A stretch of 64,000 bases of DNA from CAYLLE01 sp964384485 (GCA_964384485.1 CAYLLE010000002.1:1-64000); one strand, 5' to 3'; shown: positions 17,599 through 27,491, counted from the stretch's first letter. Numbers and translations are program-made. Notes: generated by a model not told the origin, from the letters alone.

Positions 17599-18485
17599 TG
17601 AAGAGATCCTATAATCTTGAAGGAAGATTCAAGCGGCTTTTCAGGAAAAAGCCCCGGGCGGTAAAACATGTCTCGGGTCTTGATGAGCGGACGTTCGTCG
17701 AGAAAAAGCATTCATGTCCGCAGTGTTTTGTGCATATAGAGGATGAGGAGCTGTCGACAAACCTGTACGTTTGCCCCAGCTGTAATCATCACTTCAGGAT
17801 AAGCGCGACAGAGCGGATTCCTATGATTGCCGATGACGATTTTTTTTACGAATTCGCCGGGAATCTTCAAACGACTAATCCGGTAGAATTTCCCGGGTAC
17901 GAAGAAAAACTCGTTAAGACCCGGCAGAAGACCGGACTTGATGAAGCCGTTAAGGTCGGGCACTGCAGGATAAACGGCAGAGAAGCCGTAGTCGGCATTA
18001 TGTCCTTCAGCTTCCTCGGCGCCAGTATGGGTTCGGTTGTGGGAGAACGGATCACCCGGGCAATTATGAACGGTGCTGAAGAAGGTCTCCCGGTGGTTCT
18101 TTTTACCGCTTCAGGCGGAGCAAGGATGCATGAAACCATCTTTTCTCTGATGCAGATGGCTAAAACCTCAAACGCCGCCGCTCTATTAGAAAAGAAGGGG
18201 ATGCCGTTATTCAATGTGCTTACCGACCCGACCACCGGCGGCGTAACCGCCTCCTTCGCTATGCTGGGGGATGTTACATTGGCGGAACCCGACGCGATCA
18301 TCGGATTCGCGGGCGCCCGTGTAATTAGCGGAACGATAAAGCAGAAACTCCCCGTGGGATTCCAGCGCTCCGAATTTCAGCTTGAAAAAGGGTTTGTGGA
18401 CGCGATTGTGGAACGGAGAAATTTGAAGCAGGTCCTCTCCTTTCTTATCGATACACATACCGGCCGATACCGGGGGCGAAAATGA
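17598..18485 (+). CDS. accD: Acetyl-CoA carboxylase carboxyltransferase beta subunit
   Basis: 295 aa. With AccA it transfers the carboxyl group from biotin to acetyl-CoA. The N-terminal zinc ribbon is complete: C40, C43, C59, C62. The crotonase-fold core has the SGGARMHE motif (about 170-177) and GGVTASFAMLGD. Overlaps accA by 4 nt. Gene order B-C-D-A puts all four subunits in one coupled operon. Confidence 0.95.
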   Translation: MKRSYNLEGRFKRLFRKKPRAVKHVSGLDERTFVEKKHSCPQCFVHIEDEELSTNLYVCPSCNHHFRISATERIPMIADDDFFYEFAGNLQTTNPVEFPGYEEKLVKTRQKTGLDEAVKVGHCRINGREAVVGIMSFSFLGASMGSVVGERITRAIMNGAEEGLPVVLFTASGGARMHETIFSLMQMAKTSNAAALLEKKGMPLFNVLTDPTTGGVTASFAMLGDVTLAEPDAIIGFAGARVISGTIKQKLPVGFQRSEFQLEKGFVDAIVERRNLKQVLSFLIDTHTGRYRGRK

Positions 18486-19444
18486 AAGATAAAAAAATAG
18501 AACGGAAACTGAGGGAGCTCCGTGCATTAGCAGGCAGCAACCGCCCGGATATTCACGCGGAAATTGCGCACCTGGAAACAAAACTTACCGGTCATGATGA
18601 CGGCATTGACGCGTGGCAGCGGGTGGAACTGGCCCGGCATCCGAAACGGCCCACCGCAATGGATTTTATTACCATGATCACGGAGGATTTTCTGGAACTC
18701 CACGGAGACCGGTATTTCGCTGATGATCCGGCAATGATCGGCGGTATCGGAATGCTTGATTCACAGCCCGTCACCTTTATCGGTCTGCAGAAAGGCCGGA
18801 ATATGAAAGAAAACATCCGGCGAAACTACGGAATGGCCCATGCCGAAGGATACCGGAAAGCCCTCCGGCTTGCAAAACAGGCGGAAAAGTTTGGGCGTCC
18901 CGTAATAACACTGATTGACACACCCGGCGCGGCGTCCGGGATCGGTGCTGAAGAGCGGGGAATCGCCGAAGCGATTGCCAGGAATCTCAAGGAATTTTCG
19001 GTACTCGAAGTTCCTGTTCTCTGCTTTGTTTTGGGAGAAGGAATGTCCGGCGGTGCTCTGGGTATCGGAGTAGGAGACAGAGTTTTCATGCTGGAGAATT
19101 CAATTTATTCCGTTATTTCACCGGAAGGACTGGCGCTGATTTTGTTCAGGGATTCCTCGAAATCCCAATACGCCGCCGGAGTCATGAAGATGACAGCAAG
19201 GGATCTGCTCTCTTTCGGCATTATCGACGGTATAATAAAGGAAGGGGAAGGCGGTGCTCATGAAAACCCCGAATTGGTTGCTCATCGGATAAAAGAACAG
19301 ATACAAATCTCCCTGGACGTACTGATGTACAAAAAACCGGCAGACCTTTTAAAAGAAAGGTCTGCGAGAATAATGAAGATGGGAAGTTACCTGGAAGAGC
19401 CGGTGAAGAAAAAAACGTTTATCCGGCGTCTCTTCGGGAAATAG
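18482..19444 (+). CDS. accA: Acetyl-CoA carboxylase carboxyltransferase alpha subunit
   Basis: 320 aa. Partner of AccD. Typical N-terminal helix pair (about 1-45), ARHPKRPTA, then the crotonase core with TPGAASGIGAEERGIAEAIARN (about 142-163; family usually TPGAYPGIGAEERGQ) and GEGMSGGALGIGVGD. Slight divergence of the Ala-Ser for Tyr-Pro pair is visible, but the core glycines are intact. Last gene of the operon; the convergent ccdA-like gene begins 2 nt after its stop with no room for a terminator. Confidence 0.95.
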   Translation: MKDKKIERKLRELRALAGSNRPDIHAEIAHLETKLTGHDDGIDAWQRVELARHPKRPTAMDFITMITEDFLELHGDRYFADDPAMIGGIGMLDSQPVTFIGLQKGRNMKENIRRNYGMAHAEGYRKALRLAKQAEKFGRPVITLIDTPGAASGIGAEERGIAEAIARNLKEFSVLEVPVLCFVLGEGMSGGALGIGVGDRVFMLENSIYSVISPEGLALILFRDSSKSQYAAGVMKMTARDLLSFGIIDGIIKEGEGGAHENPELVAHRIKEQIQISLDVLMYKKPADLLKERSARIMKMGSYLEEPVKKKTFIRRLFGK

Positions 19445-19446
19445 CA

Positions 19447-20394
19447 TTAAATTCCCTGATACGTAAACCAGTCCCCCACCAGTGCCGGTATATTGATCAC
19501 CCCGGTCAGTTCAAGGACGCCCGGAACAGCGAATATCAGGAAAAATATTATTTTACCTGCGGTCAGGATCCGGTCCTTTTTCCCTCTGATCAAGGCGGTG
19601 AGTGAAGGAATTATACCGATTAAAATAGGAATGATTCCCCAGAGAAGTGTTGCCGCTGTTGGATTAAGCACCGCCCACTGCCGCATTGCTATCCCGGTCC
19701 GGGCAAACCAGCCGGTAAGCTGTTGAAACCTTCCGAAGGCGATCAATGCACCGATCGCAATAAGAAACAGCCCGCTAATAATCCGGATCGTTTTCATATG
19801 AGAAGAAAATTGACGGATTTTTTTGAGCATGGGGGTAAAGAAAATGGCAACTAATAAAAAAGGGATGCCCAGCCCCACAGAGTAGGCAGATAGATACAGC
19901 ACCCCCTCAAAAACCTTTCCGGAACTCCCGGCTAAAAACAAAATGCCCGCAAGAATGGGACCCACACAGGGGCTCCACCCGGCACCGAAGGCCATCCCCA
20001 TTAGAAGAGAACCGGGATATCCTTTTGGAGAGCCTTTAAAGTGCATCTTTTTTTCGTAGTTTAAGAACTTCCAGAAGTTGAATATTACGTTGAGCCCCAG
20101 AAGAATCACTACAATCCCGGCCACAATGTTTATTATCCGGGAAGCGCTCCCGAAGAGCAGCCCCGACCCGGAAAACAGTACCCCTAAGAGCACAAACACC
20201 ACAGAAAATCCGCCTACAAAAAAAAGGGTTTTGAAAATAAGGGACCTTTTCGTTATTCCCTCCGCGGTTTGAACATCGTTGACTGTCATCCCGCCGATGA
20301 ATGTAATATAGGACGGGATGAGCGGAAGAATACACGGGGAGAGAAATGAAAGGATTCCGGCGGCGAATGAGAGAAAAAGGTTGGGAGCCTGCAT
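19447..20394 (-). CDS. ccdA: CcdA/DsbD-type membrane thiol transporter
   Basis: 315 aa polytopic protein with about eight hydrophobic segments. It moves reducing equivalents from cytoplasmic thioredoxin to periplasmic thiol proteins. The two active cysteines sit in the family motifs LSPCILPLIPSY (about 17-28) and AGWSPCVGPILAG. It extends about 80 residues beyond minimal CcdA with extra C-terminal helices. The TlpA-like lipoprotein gene lies 9 nt upstream in the same operon and is the likely electron acceptor. Confidence 0.88.
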   Translation of the reverse strand: MQAPNLFLSFAAGILSFLSPCILPLIPSYITFIGGMTVNDVQTAEGITKRSLIFKTLFFVGGFSVVFVLLGVLFSGSGLLFGSASRIINIVAGIVVILLGLNVIFNFWKFLNYEKKMHFKGSPKGYPGSLLMGMAFGAGWSPCVGPILAGILFLAGSSGKVFEGVLYLSAYSVGLGIPFLLVAIFFTPMLKKIRQFSSHMKTIRIISGLFLIAIGALIAFGRFQQLTGWFARTGIAMRQWAVLNPTAATLLWGIIPILIGIIPSLTALIRGKKDRILTAGKIIFFLIFAVPGVLELTGVINIPALVGDWFTYQGI

Positions 20395-20403
20395 CTACAC
20401 CTC

Positions 20404-21021
20404 CTACATTTTAACTGAAAGCAGATTTTGAAAGAGGGTAACCAATGTCTCGCTGTCCCACTCTCTGGCGCCGGAAACTCCTCCCAGGGCTTTGCCGCTT
20501 CGGTCGATGATATAAGTCGTTGGAATACCCCGGACGCCGTATTCACCCGCTACACTGCCGGACCGGTCTAACAGCACCGGATACGGAATATCATGTTTTT
20601 TTATAAACTCCTTCGCGGTAGCTGCATTTTCCTGAACATTCACTCCGACAATGGTAAGACCGTCGGCTTCGAGCTGCTTGTACAGTTTAACCATGGAGGG
20701 TTTTTCGACATTACACGGTCCGCACCAGCTTGCCCAGAAGTTGAGCAGTACAACATGTCCGCGGAATGATTCCAACGTCCGTTCATCTCCCCCGGGAGTT
20801 TCCAGCGTAAAATCCGGCGAGTCCAGGGGTTCTTCAAAAACAGCAAAACCGGCAGAAGTCAAAGCCTCCCGCAAAGTGGTCAGAGATTCACCGGATATCT
20901 CCGATTCGTGGATCTCCGGCTCTGCCGCCTGGGTGTCTTCGGCTTCACCGTTTCCTGAGCATCCGGCGATGAAAACAATGTTGAAAATGAGAAATGTACC
21001 AATCAATATTATCTTATTCAT
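20404..21021 (-). CDS. TlpA/ResA-type thioredoxin-fold lipoprotein
   Basis: 205 aa. Lipoprotein signal with lipobox IAGC (Cys21), acidic linker, then an AhpC/TSA-TlpA thioredoxin domain with the redox motif WASWCGPC. Acts as a periplasmic thiol reductant fed by CcdA. ATG at 21021 is chosen because AAGGAG lies 8 nt upstream; a GTG nine bases earlier would overlap that site. First gene of the pair with ccdA, so the reductant path is thioredoxin to CcdA to this protein. Its target (cytochrome c, SOR partner or other) is not shown here. Confidence 0.88.
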   Translation of the reverse strand: MNKIILIGTFLIFNIVFIAGCSGNGEAEDTQAAEPEIHESEISGESLTTLREALTSAGFAVFEEPLDSPDFTLETPGGDERTLESFRGHVVLLNFWASWCGPCNVEKPSMVKLYKQLEADGLTIVGVNVQENAATAKEFIKKHDIPYPVLLDRSGSVAGEYGVRGIPTTYIIDRSGKALGGVSGAREWDSETLVTLFQNLLSVKM

Positions 21022-21046
21022 ATATTGCACTCCTTGTATGTATAAT

Positions 21047-21805
21047 TTATCTTATATTTAACATGTAATCAACAATTTTCCCAATATTTCCCTCCGGCAT
21101 CAGGTCTGAAAGGAGAAGTACCGCAATGTTGTATAGACCATGGGCCGCTGCAAGAAAGTGGAGATTTCTCCGGTACACAAATAGAGCGCCGAAGTATAAG
21201 CCGATGCTGAAGGAAACGAGGAAGCCGGCCCACCCCTGGTAAAAATGGCCTATGCTGAATAATAATCCGCTTAATATTACGGCGCCCCATACCGGTAGTT
21301 TAATCTGTTCAAAACGATGGATCAAATAACTCCGGAAGAACAACTCTTCCCGGTATCCGGTAACAAAAGAAGACAGTACCATAAGCGGAATCACTCCGTA
21401 ATTTGTGAATTCCCATCGAAAACCGCCTGAAATCTGTTCCTGGGATTCCGCGGGGAGAATTAGAAGAATGAGTGAGAGTATGGAAAGGATGATAAAAATT
21501 CCCACAGCGCCCGGTATTCCCATAAGAGCGTCTTTAAGCCGAAACTTTTTTATTCCCATAGCCTCCCAATCGGTGTTTTTTCGAATTGATAGAATATAGA
21601 GAAGCAGGAATATTTGAGGCAGGGATATTATCAGATACTGCAGATGGTATTCCCACCTGTTAAACAGTTCGGGATTGAAACTGGCCGTCTGCGCGATAAT
21701 TCCCGGCAGAAAAAACACCGAAAAGGTTAGGATTATCTCTTTACATATGATTGATCTGTTGGCTATACTTGCATTATTAGAAAAAGGTTGTTGGTTTTTT
21801 TCCAT
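21047..21805 (-). CDS. CPBP-family intramembrane metalloprotease (Abi/CAAX-like)
   Basis: 252 aa, about seven hydrophobic helices. The family motif EEXXXR is visible as EELFFRSYLIHRFE, with the later conserved His in SIGHFYQGW. These membrane proteins are proteases or protease-like factors of varied function. The ATG at 21805 is chosen; the frame continues upstream, but that part would run over the start of the divergent PilZ gene and has no family similarity. A lone gene here. Confidence 0.8.
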   Translation of the reverse strand: MEKNQQPFSNNASIANRSIICKEIILTFSVFFLPGIIAQTASFNPELFNRWEYHLQYLIISLPQIFLLLYILSIRKNTDWEAMGIKKFRLKDALMGIPGAVGIFIILSILSLILLILPAESQEQISGGFRWEFTNYGVIPLMVLSSFVTGYREELFFRSYLIHRFEQIKLPVWGAVILSGLLFSIGHFYQGWAGFLVSFSIGLYFGALFVYRRNLHFLAAAHGLYNIAVLLLSDLMPEGNIGKIVDYMLNIR

Positions 21806-21878
21806 ATGGACTATAAAATAGCATAAAACGGCACCGGAATCGAGTATTAGAATCCGTATGGGTAGGTAAAGGCGGTAC

Positions 21879-22919
21879 ATGGGACTAGTTTTTTTAATTA
21901 TCGGCTTAATTCTGATCACAGCCCTGGTCATCTTTATCCAGCGGAGCGGAGGTTTCGGCTTCCCCTGGGTTCAGTTTTATGTAAAGGGTAAGGAATCGGG
22001 ATTCAAATTCCGTGAACTGAACCTGCTTCGGCGGGTAGCCGTGGAAAACAGGCTGAAGAATCCTACCGCCCTTTTCTGGTCGGAAAAGCAGCTGGACCGG
22101 TGTATTAGGGGGACGATAATCCGGTTCAGATCAAAAGACAAAGAATCGGATGAATCTTCCATCCTGTTTTTAAATAAACTGTTCGATTTCAGGAAACGGG
22201 TGGAGTTCAATCTTCCCAAATACCGGCTCGGGCTTAGATCCACCAGAAACATCGATACAAGTCAGAGACTCAAGATCACCTTTCCCGGAGCCGGCGTCTA
22301 TCAGGCAAAAGTCGTTGAGAACATGCGGAAATACCTGGCAATTTCTTACCCCCAGGGGAATCCTCTGCCTCCGGGATTTTCATGGAAAGGCGAGCGGATT
22401 AATATCTATTTCTGGCGTCAGGAGGACGCGGGGTATTACTTTGAATCGAAAGTCATCGGTGATTATCTCGATAAAAAGTATCCCATTCTCCATATCTCCC
22501 ATTCAGACAACTTAGTCAGGACTCAGAAGCGGAATTCCATCCGGGCCGATCTGAATAAGCCGGGAAAGGTTTTTCCCTTAAGGACTATAGAAGGCGCCGA
22601 TGAAGAAGAGGAACGGTTCGGCGGATACCGGGGGAAGATGATAGATATCTCCGAAGACGGCGCCGCGATTCTTGTCGGAGGCAGGGCCAAGACAGGACTG
22701 CCGGTGAAACTACAGACCGAGTTTTTGGGAAATACAATCGTTATGTGCGGAATTATAAAGGGGGTGAACTACAACCGTAACAAACACGTGTCCACCCTTC
22801 ATATTCAGGCGGTACCCCCCAGTCCAATAATGAAGAATAATATTCTGACTTATGTGTACGGAATTTTTAAAGAAGCTGAATCAGCCCGGGGTCAGATTCA
22901 TCCGAATAGATCCAGGTAG
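21879..22919 (+). CDS. PilZ-domain c-di-GMP receptor with N-terminal membrane anchor
   Basis: 346 aa. Single membrane helix at 1-20, a YcgR-like N-terminal domain (about 100-205), and a PilZ domain (about 215-335). Both c-di-GMP contacts are present: RxxxR as RNSIR and DxSxxG as DISEDG. Such proteins link c-di-GMP to motility or surface changes. The anchored architecture resembles proteins I associate with spirochaetes. Divergent from the CPBP gene with 73 nt between. Confidence 0.82.
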   Translation: MGLVFLIIGLILITALVIFIQRSGGFGFPWVQFYVKGKESGFKFRELNLLRRVAVENRLKNPTALFWSEKQLDRCIRGTIIRFRSKDKESDESSILFLNKLFDFRKRVEFNLPKYRLGLRSTRNIDTSQRLKITFPGAGVYQAKVVENMRKYLAISYPQGNPLPPGFSWKGERINIYFWRQEDAGYYFESKVIGDYLDKKYPILHISHSDNLVRTQKRNSIRADLNKPGKVFPLRTIEGADEEEERFGGYRGKMIDISEDGAAILVGGRAKTGLPVKLQTEFLGNTIVMCGIIKGVNYNRNKHVSTLHIQAVPPSPIMKNNILTYVYGIFKEAESARGQIHPNRSR

Positions 22920-22967
22920 ATAGAATACGGTTTCCGGGAATAACTTTTAAAAAAAAATCATCCTGAT

Positions 22968-22996
22968 TTGAATCAGATAACAAAAAGAATTAGTAT
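22968..22996 (+). promoter_or_regulatory. Putative promoter of the HEAT-repeat gene
   Basis: TTGAAT, 17 nt, TAGTAT. The -35 box forms the right half of a 14-bp perfect palindrome CTGATT-TG-AATCAG (22964-22977), which could be an operator. About 70 nt of leader precedes the ATG. Confidence 0.4.
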
Positions 22997-23072
22997 TTAT
23001 TTCCAGAGGGTACTGTAATAAATAATAAACGGAGCTGACAAAGGCAGTACCTGTTGAGGGAGGACATAAATT

Positions 23073-24275
23073 ATGAAACGGTTTTTAATCCCGTTCCTGC
23101 TTATCCTGATTGCTGTTTTTCACATAGCTGCCCAGGAAGGAAACGGACAGGATCCGGGGGATTCCATCGTAACGACATTTTTAAATAATTTTGAACGGGC
23201 AAGTCTGGAAGTCAAAATAAAAATATTAAAAGATTCAGAGACCAGAGGTCCGGAGCAGATGGGGCCATTATATGTGGAAGCCCTGCAGTATGTTGTAAGC
23301 AGCGCGGACAGGCTCAAAACGGATTCTCTTATGCGAGAGCTTGCTTCCGTATCGGCAGAGCTTGCCGGGAAATCGGGTTCAAAACAGGCCGCAAACCCGC
23401 TTTGGGATTTATTCAAGGTCAACGAGGAAACTCTCGTCCGAATGACAATCCTCCGGGCCTTAGGAGACATCGCGGAACCGGGTGAACAGACGGTGGTCCG
23501 TCTTAACGACTGGGTATCAAAACAAAACGCCGCGTTCAGGGCCGGTGCCGACCCGGATTTTCAGGTGTTGGAAGTAGCAGTTGAGTCACTTGGAAAGATC
23601 GGAGATGCTTCTTCCTTCGTTCCCCTGTTGAACGCCAGACTTAACCAGTATTCCGCGAGGATAAGCGAAACCGCGATGACTTCCATCCGTAATTTGGAAG
23701 GGAATGTACCCGCCTTACTTCTGGACGCGTATCAGAAGAGCACGCTGGACCGAAAAACCCAGATCCTCAATCTGTTTCTCGGCTCCGATGAATTAACCGG
23801 CCAGGAGAAAGCCCAGCTGGCAGGTGTCGCGCTTCGTGAAGCGGTCTCCATGGCCGCGTCCGCTGTCAGCGACAGCAAAGCAATCCGGACCCTGCGGTTC
23901 ACCGCCGTCAAACCGGTGACTGAATATAAATACTCGGAAGCAACAGATGCCGTCATCAGGCACTTTAATCTTTGCGTTACCGAATACGACCGGGGTATCA
24001 TAACAAAAACCAATATGCTTGAAGCTATCGCGGCATTAGGAGCAATGGGTAATGAGAAAGCCGCCGCGGCACTGGCATCTTACATGGACATAATCAACGT
24101 GTATACAGAGAACGACCGGCAGTACGACACGCAAATCGTGCTTGCAGTAGTCCGGAACCTTAACAGTCTGGGGCATAAGGTCGCCTACAGCTCCCTTCTG
24201 TATGCCACTTATCTTGATTACTCTGCCACCATAAAAGCAGAAGTTGAAAAAGCAGTGGCTTCCCTGGAGAACTGA
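23073..24275 (+). CDS. Secreted HEAT-repeat protein
   Basis: 400 aa. Signal peptide at 1-20 ending in AAQ. The rest is all-helical with several HEAT-like units (for example LWDLFKVNEETLVRMTILRALGDIAEPG at about 110-140, and units near 160-200 and 310-340). HEAT proteins are scaffolds; no catalytic motif is seen. GGGAGG 12 nt before the ATG supports the start. Followed by comEC after 12 nt on the same strand, but a functional link is not obvious. Confidence 0.75.
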   Translation: MKRFLIPFLLILIAVFHIAAQEGNGQDPGDSIVTTFLNNFERASLEVKIKILKDSETRGPEQMGPLYVEALQYVVSSADRLKTDSLMRELASVSAELAGKSGSKQAANPLWDLFKVNEETLVRMTILRALGDIAEPGEQTVVRLNDWVSKQNAAFRAGADPDFQVLEVAVESLGKIGDASSFVPLLNARLNQYSARISETAMTSIRNLEGNVPALLLDAYQKSTLDRKTQILNLFLGSDELTGQEKAQLAGVALREAVSMAASAVSDSKAIRTLRFTAVKPVTEYKYSEATDAVIRHFNLCVTEYDRGIITKTNMLEAIAALGAMGNEKAAAALASYMDIINVYTENDRQYDTQIVLAVVRNLNSLGHKVAYSSLLYATYLDYSATIKAEVEKAVASLEN

Positions 24276-24287
24276 TTCCATACGTGC

Positions 24288-25763
24288 ATGACCAGAATTG
24301 CGGGTGAGATCACGATCTACTTGGCGGCCGCCGTATCCTCGGCGGCCGGATTTTTTTTCGGTGCCCTTTCCTTTGTTCCCGCCTTCGCTGCCGGGATGAT
24401 TATCGCCGGTTTCGGGGTAACCGTGACAATCCGGAACAGCATAAACAGCAGGATAGTCTGCGCCGCTCTTCTCTGCACCTCCATCCTGCTTCCGGCGTCT
24501 GTATTTCTCCGGGAACGGACAATGATTTCTGAATCGGGTTTAAAACCGCCTGCTGAGATAGGTCAAATATCCGCGTTTTCCGGAGAACTTGTCTCGGATT
24601 CAAGAAAGATCCGGGACGGAAAGACCATGTATATCCTTCGGTTCCATGAGATCCGGAGCGTCAGCGGGATCCGGTACAAAAGCGGATTTACGGGAACCGC
24701 ACTGGTTTTCGGATGGGGACTGCCGTGTCTTTATCGGGGGAGCATAATTACTGCTGCGGCACCACTCTCGCCGGGTACGTCAAAGGAGGATCCCTTTACC
24801 GCCTCTGTGTCGGATTCGGATGTCTTCTTTTCCGGATATACAAACAGAATTACCGAAATGCGGGGAATCCTGCGGGAAAAGTTCCTGTCGGCCGGTGAAG
24901 TCTTCAAGGGCCGAACCGGAGCTTTTCTTACGGCACTCCTTACAGGAGACCGGCAGCGATTGAATCCGGAAGATGCCGCGGTTTTTAGAAAAGCCGGCTG
25001 TGCCCATATTCTGGCCCTTTCGGGTATGCACCTGGGGATCCTCTGCGCGCTATTTACCCTTGTTTTAAATCCGGTGACCGGCGGGCGGTCATTCTGGCTT
25101 GTTGCTCCCGCGGTTCTTCTCTATATTTTTGTTACCGGACCTTTGCCGTCTCTAAACAGGGCGGCGCTGATGTTTCTCCTTGGGGGTCTGGGAAAACTAT
25201 TCGGGAGACGGGTGGATTTGAGAATACTTCTGCTGCTGTCATTTGTGATACTCCTCTTTGCAGATCCTGTGTCGGCCCGGACCCTATCGTTTCAGCTTTC
25301 TTTTCTCGCGTTAGCCGGCATCATTTTTCTTTCTCCCCCCATAGTATCGATGCTTGAACCCAGGCTAGGAAGATGGCTCGCGCTGCCGTTATCGGCATCT
25401 CTTGCCGCGCAGACCGCGACAGCGCCGCTGCTCCTGGCTCTGTTCGGAACTATCCGGCCCGCAGGCATTATCGCTGCCCTGGTACTGACTCCCCTGGTTA
25501 CGGTTTTCCTATGGGGCGGAATCATCAGTATTGTATGCACAGCCGTGTTTCCGGTACTGACGGAAGCGGCGTCCTCGCTTCTCACGGTAATCTGCGGTAC
25601 CGTCGTCAAAGCGGCTGATTCATTCTCCCGGTTTCCGGGTATTTCACCGGATCACCTCTTCGGCAAGGTTTTTGCCGCGGTGATATGTATAGCAGCGGCG
25701 GTTTTTCTTCTGATACGAAATGGAACGTTCCGGTTACCCGTTATAGGAGGCCGAAGAAAGTGA
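24288..25763 (+). CDS. comEC: ComEC/Rec2-family DNA-uptake channel protein, short form
   Basis: 491 aa polytopic membrane protein. The Competence domain is clear: GAFLTALLTGDRQ, then HILALSGMHLG (about 242-252) and PSLNRAALMFLLGGL. ComEC carries single-stranded DNA across the inner membrane in natural transformation. The C-terminal metallo-beta-lactamase domain of longer ComEC proteins is absent. No other competence gene is in the window. Its GTGA overlap with rsmA suggests coupled translation. Confidence 0.85.
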   Translation: MTRIAGEITIYLAAAVSSAAGFFFGALSFVPAFAAGMIIAGFGVTVTIRNSINSRIVCAALLCTSILLPASVFLRERTMISESGLKPPAEIGQISAFSGELVSDSRKIRDGKTMYILRFHEIRSVSGIRYKSGFTGTALVFGWGLPCLYRGSIITAAAPLSPGTSKEDPFTASVSDSDVFFSGYTNRITEMRGILREKFLSAGEVFKGRTGAFLTALLTGDRQRLNPEDAAVFRKAGCAHILALSGMHLGILCALFTLVLNPVTGGRSFWLVAPAVLLYIFVTGPLPSLNRAALMFLLGGLGKLFGRRVDLRILLLLSFVILLFADPVSARTLSFQLSFLALAGIIFLSPPIVSMLEPRLGRWLALPLSASLAAQTATAPLLLALFGTIRPAGIIAALVLTPLVTVFLWGGIISIVCTAVFPVLTEAASSLLTVICGTVVKAADSFSRFPGISPDHLFGKVFAAVICIAAAVFLLIRNGTFRLPVIGGRRK

Positions 25764-26632
25764 ACTACGGATCGGTACGGGAAATTAAAGAGCTCCTGGA
25801 AAAATATAATATTGGTTTAAAAAAAAGATGGGGACAGAACTATCTGCTCAGCCATGACCTTCGTCACAGGATTACCGCTTGGGCGGGCATTACCGGAGAT
25901 TCCTTGGTATGGGAGATCGGACCCGGCATCGGCTCTCTCACCGGTCTTTTAGCCCAAGAGGCGGGAAAACTTATCCTCTTCGAAATTGACTGGGGGATCA
26001 TCCGGGTGCTTGAAGATTTATTCGGGGACAATGATAACATCGTGATACGCGGAGGCGATTTCCTGGATACCTTCCGGAACGTCCGGAATGAATTCGGGGA
26101 ACCGGACCGGATCGTGGGAAATCTCCCGTACCGTTCCGCCGGCACCATGATAGCGGCGCTGATTGAAAACGGTGTCGCTCCGAGGCGGATGGTTTTTATG
26201 GTCCAGAAAGAGCTCGCCGACCGCATGACTGCCGTGCCCGGCACGAAGGCGTTTTCGGCGTTTACGGTTCTCTGCCGGAGCGGCTGGAGAACCGAAGTGG
26301 CCGGGGAGGTGAAACCCGGCTCGTTCTATCCAGCTCCGGAGGTTTCCTCGGTGGTGGTGATAATGGAACCTGACGGGAGCGGTGTAAAACCGCTTAATTT
26401 TACATTGTATAAGGAAATTGTGCGGCAGGCATTTGTTTCGCGCCGGAAAAAGATCAGCAATAACTTGAAAAAGATGCCCGTTCTAACCGGAATCCCGGAT
26501 AAGGAGATTAGAGGATCATTTGCTGACGCCGGAATTTCACCAGAAGCCAGGGCGGAGGAACTCCGCCCTGAAGAGTTTGCGCGCCTATCTGACGCTCTCC
26601 ATCTGAAATTACAGGATATCCAGAGCGGATAG
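25760..26632 (+). CDS. rsmA: 16S rRNA (adenine1518/1519-N6) dimethyltransferase
   Basis: 290 aa. Methylates two adjacent adenines in the 16S rRNA 3' hairpin. SAM motif I is EIGPGIGSLTGLL (about 53-65), the acidic motif II is FEID, and the catalytic motif IV is NLPYRSAG (family NLPYxxS/I). N-terminal KKRWGQNYL is typical. GTG at 25760 is chosen: AGGAGG lies 9 nt upstream and it removes 25 residues encoded over comEC. The 3' end overlaps convergent dapA by 24 nt. Confidence 0.93.
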   Translation: MNYGSVREIKELLEKYNIGLKKRWGQNYLLSHDLRHRITAWAGITGDSLVWEIGPGIGSLTGLLAQEAGKLILFEIDWGIIRVLEDLFGDNDNIVIRGGDFLDTFRNVRNEFGEPDRIVGNLPYRSAGTMIAALIENGVAPRRMVFMVQKELADRMTAVPGTKAFSAFTVLCRSGWRTEVAGEVKPGSFYPAPEVSSVVVIMEPDGSGVKPLNFTLYKEIVRQAFVSRRKKISNNLKKMPVLTGIPDKEIRGSFADAGISPEARAEELRPEEFARLSDALHLKLQDIQSG

Positions 26633-27490
26633 GATTTTTTTGAACTCCTTCTTTTTATCCTTGTCCAGGGGGCACATGGGGAGGCGGTAGTATTCCTGAA
26701 TCATTTTTTTGGAGGCTAAGGCAAATTTAATCGGTATCGGATTTGTGTCCAGTTTTAAGAGCGCCTTGAAAAGGGGCATATGCCGGTAGTGTTCCTTCCG
26801 GGCACCTGCAATATTTCCCCTGAGAGCGTCGGCAATCATTCCGGAAATCCGGTCCGGTATAATATTGCTGGCCACTGAAACCACTCCTGAACCGCCTAAG
26901 GCCGTTATAGGAAACGCCAAATTGTCGTCTCCGGAGAGCACGGTGAATCCTTCCGGTTTACGGTCGATGGTTTCCATAATCTGCTGAAAATCTCCGCTTG
27001 CTTCCTTTACCGCGCCGATGTTCGGGTGCGCCGCCAGCTTCATCATGGTATCAATTTCGATATTCCGCCCGGTCCTGCCGGGGATGTTGTAAATCATCTG
27101 CGGCAGGTCAACCGAATCGGCGATGGCGGTAAAATGACGGTAAAGCCCTTCCTGGTTCGGTTTATTGTAATACGGGGTCACCTGGAGAGATGCAGACGCA
27201 CCCAGATCTTTCGCCCGTTTTGTCATGTTTACCGCTTCGGCGGTGGAGTTGGAACCGGTTCCCGCGATAACCGGAACTCTTCCCCCCGCCTGGTCAATGA
27301 CCATCTTGATCACTTCCAGATTTTCTTCATGGGTCACCGTGGGGCTTTCGCCGGTGGTGCCCATAGGGAGCAGCCCGGTGATCCCTCCGGATATTTGGAA
27401 TTCCACAAGTTCTTTCAGAGCCTTCTCATCAATTGAGCCGTCCTTATTAAAGGGAGTAACCAACGCTGTATACACACCTTCAAACTTCAT
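26609..27490 (-). CDS. dapA: 4-hydroxy-tetrahydrodipicolinate synthase
   Basis: 293 aa TIM-barrel aldolase, first committed step of lysine and diaminopimelate synthesis from pyruvate and aspartate semialdehyde. Visible: GTTGESPT (about 44-51), YNIPGRTG with the catalytic Tyr (about 134-141), and the Schiff-base lysine in VKEASGD (about 162). Length is normal. Lies 1 nt after dapB in the pta-dapB-dapA run, so it needs no promoter of its own. Confidence 0.95.
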   Translation of the reverse strand: MKFEGVYTALVTPFNKDGSIDEKALKELVEFQISGGITGLLPMGTTGESPTVTHEENLEVIKMVIDQAGGRVPVIAGTGSNSTAEAVNMTKRAKDLGASASLQVTPYYNKPNQEGLYRHFTAIADSVDLPQMIYNIPGRTGRNIEIDTMMKLAAHPNIGAVKEASGDFQQIMETIDRKPEGFTVLSGDDNLAFPITALGGSGVVSVASNIIPDRISGMIADALRGNIAGARKEHYRHMPLFKALLKLDTNPIPIKFALASKKMIQEYYRLPMCPLDKDKKKEFKKILSALDIL

Positions 27491-27491
27491 A

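Noticed and set aside
21806..21931. Longer N-terminus of the CPBP protease
   Set aside because: It would overlap the divergent PilZ gene and has no family similarity.
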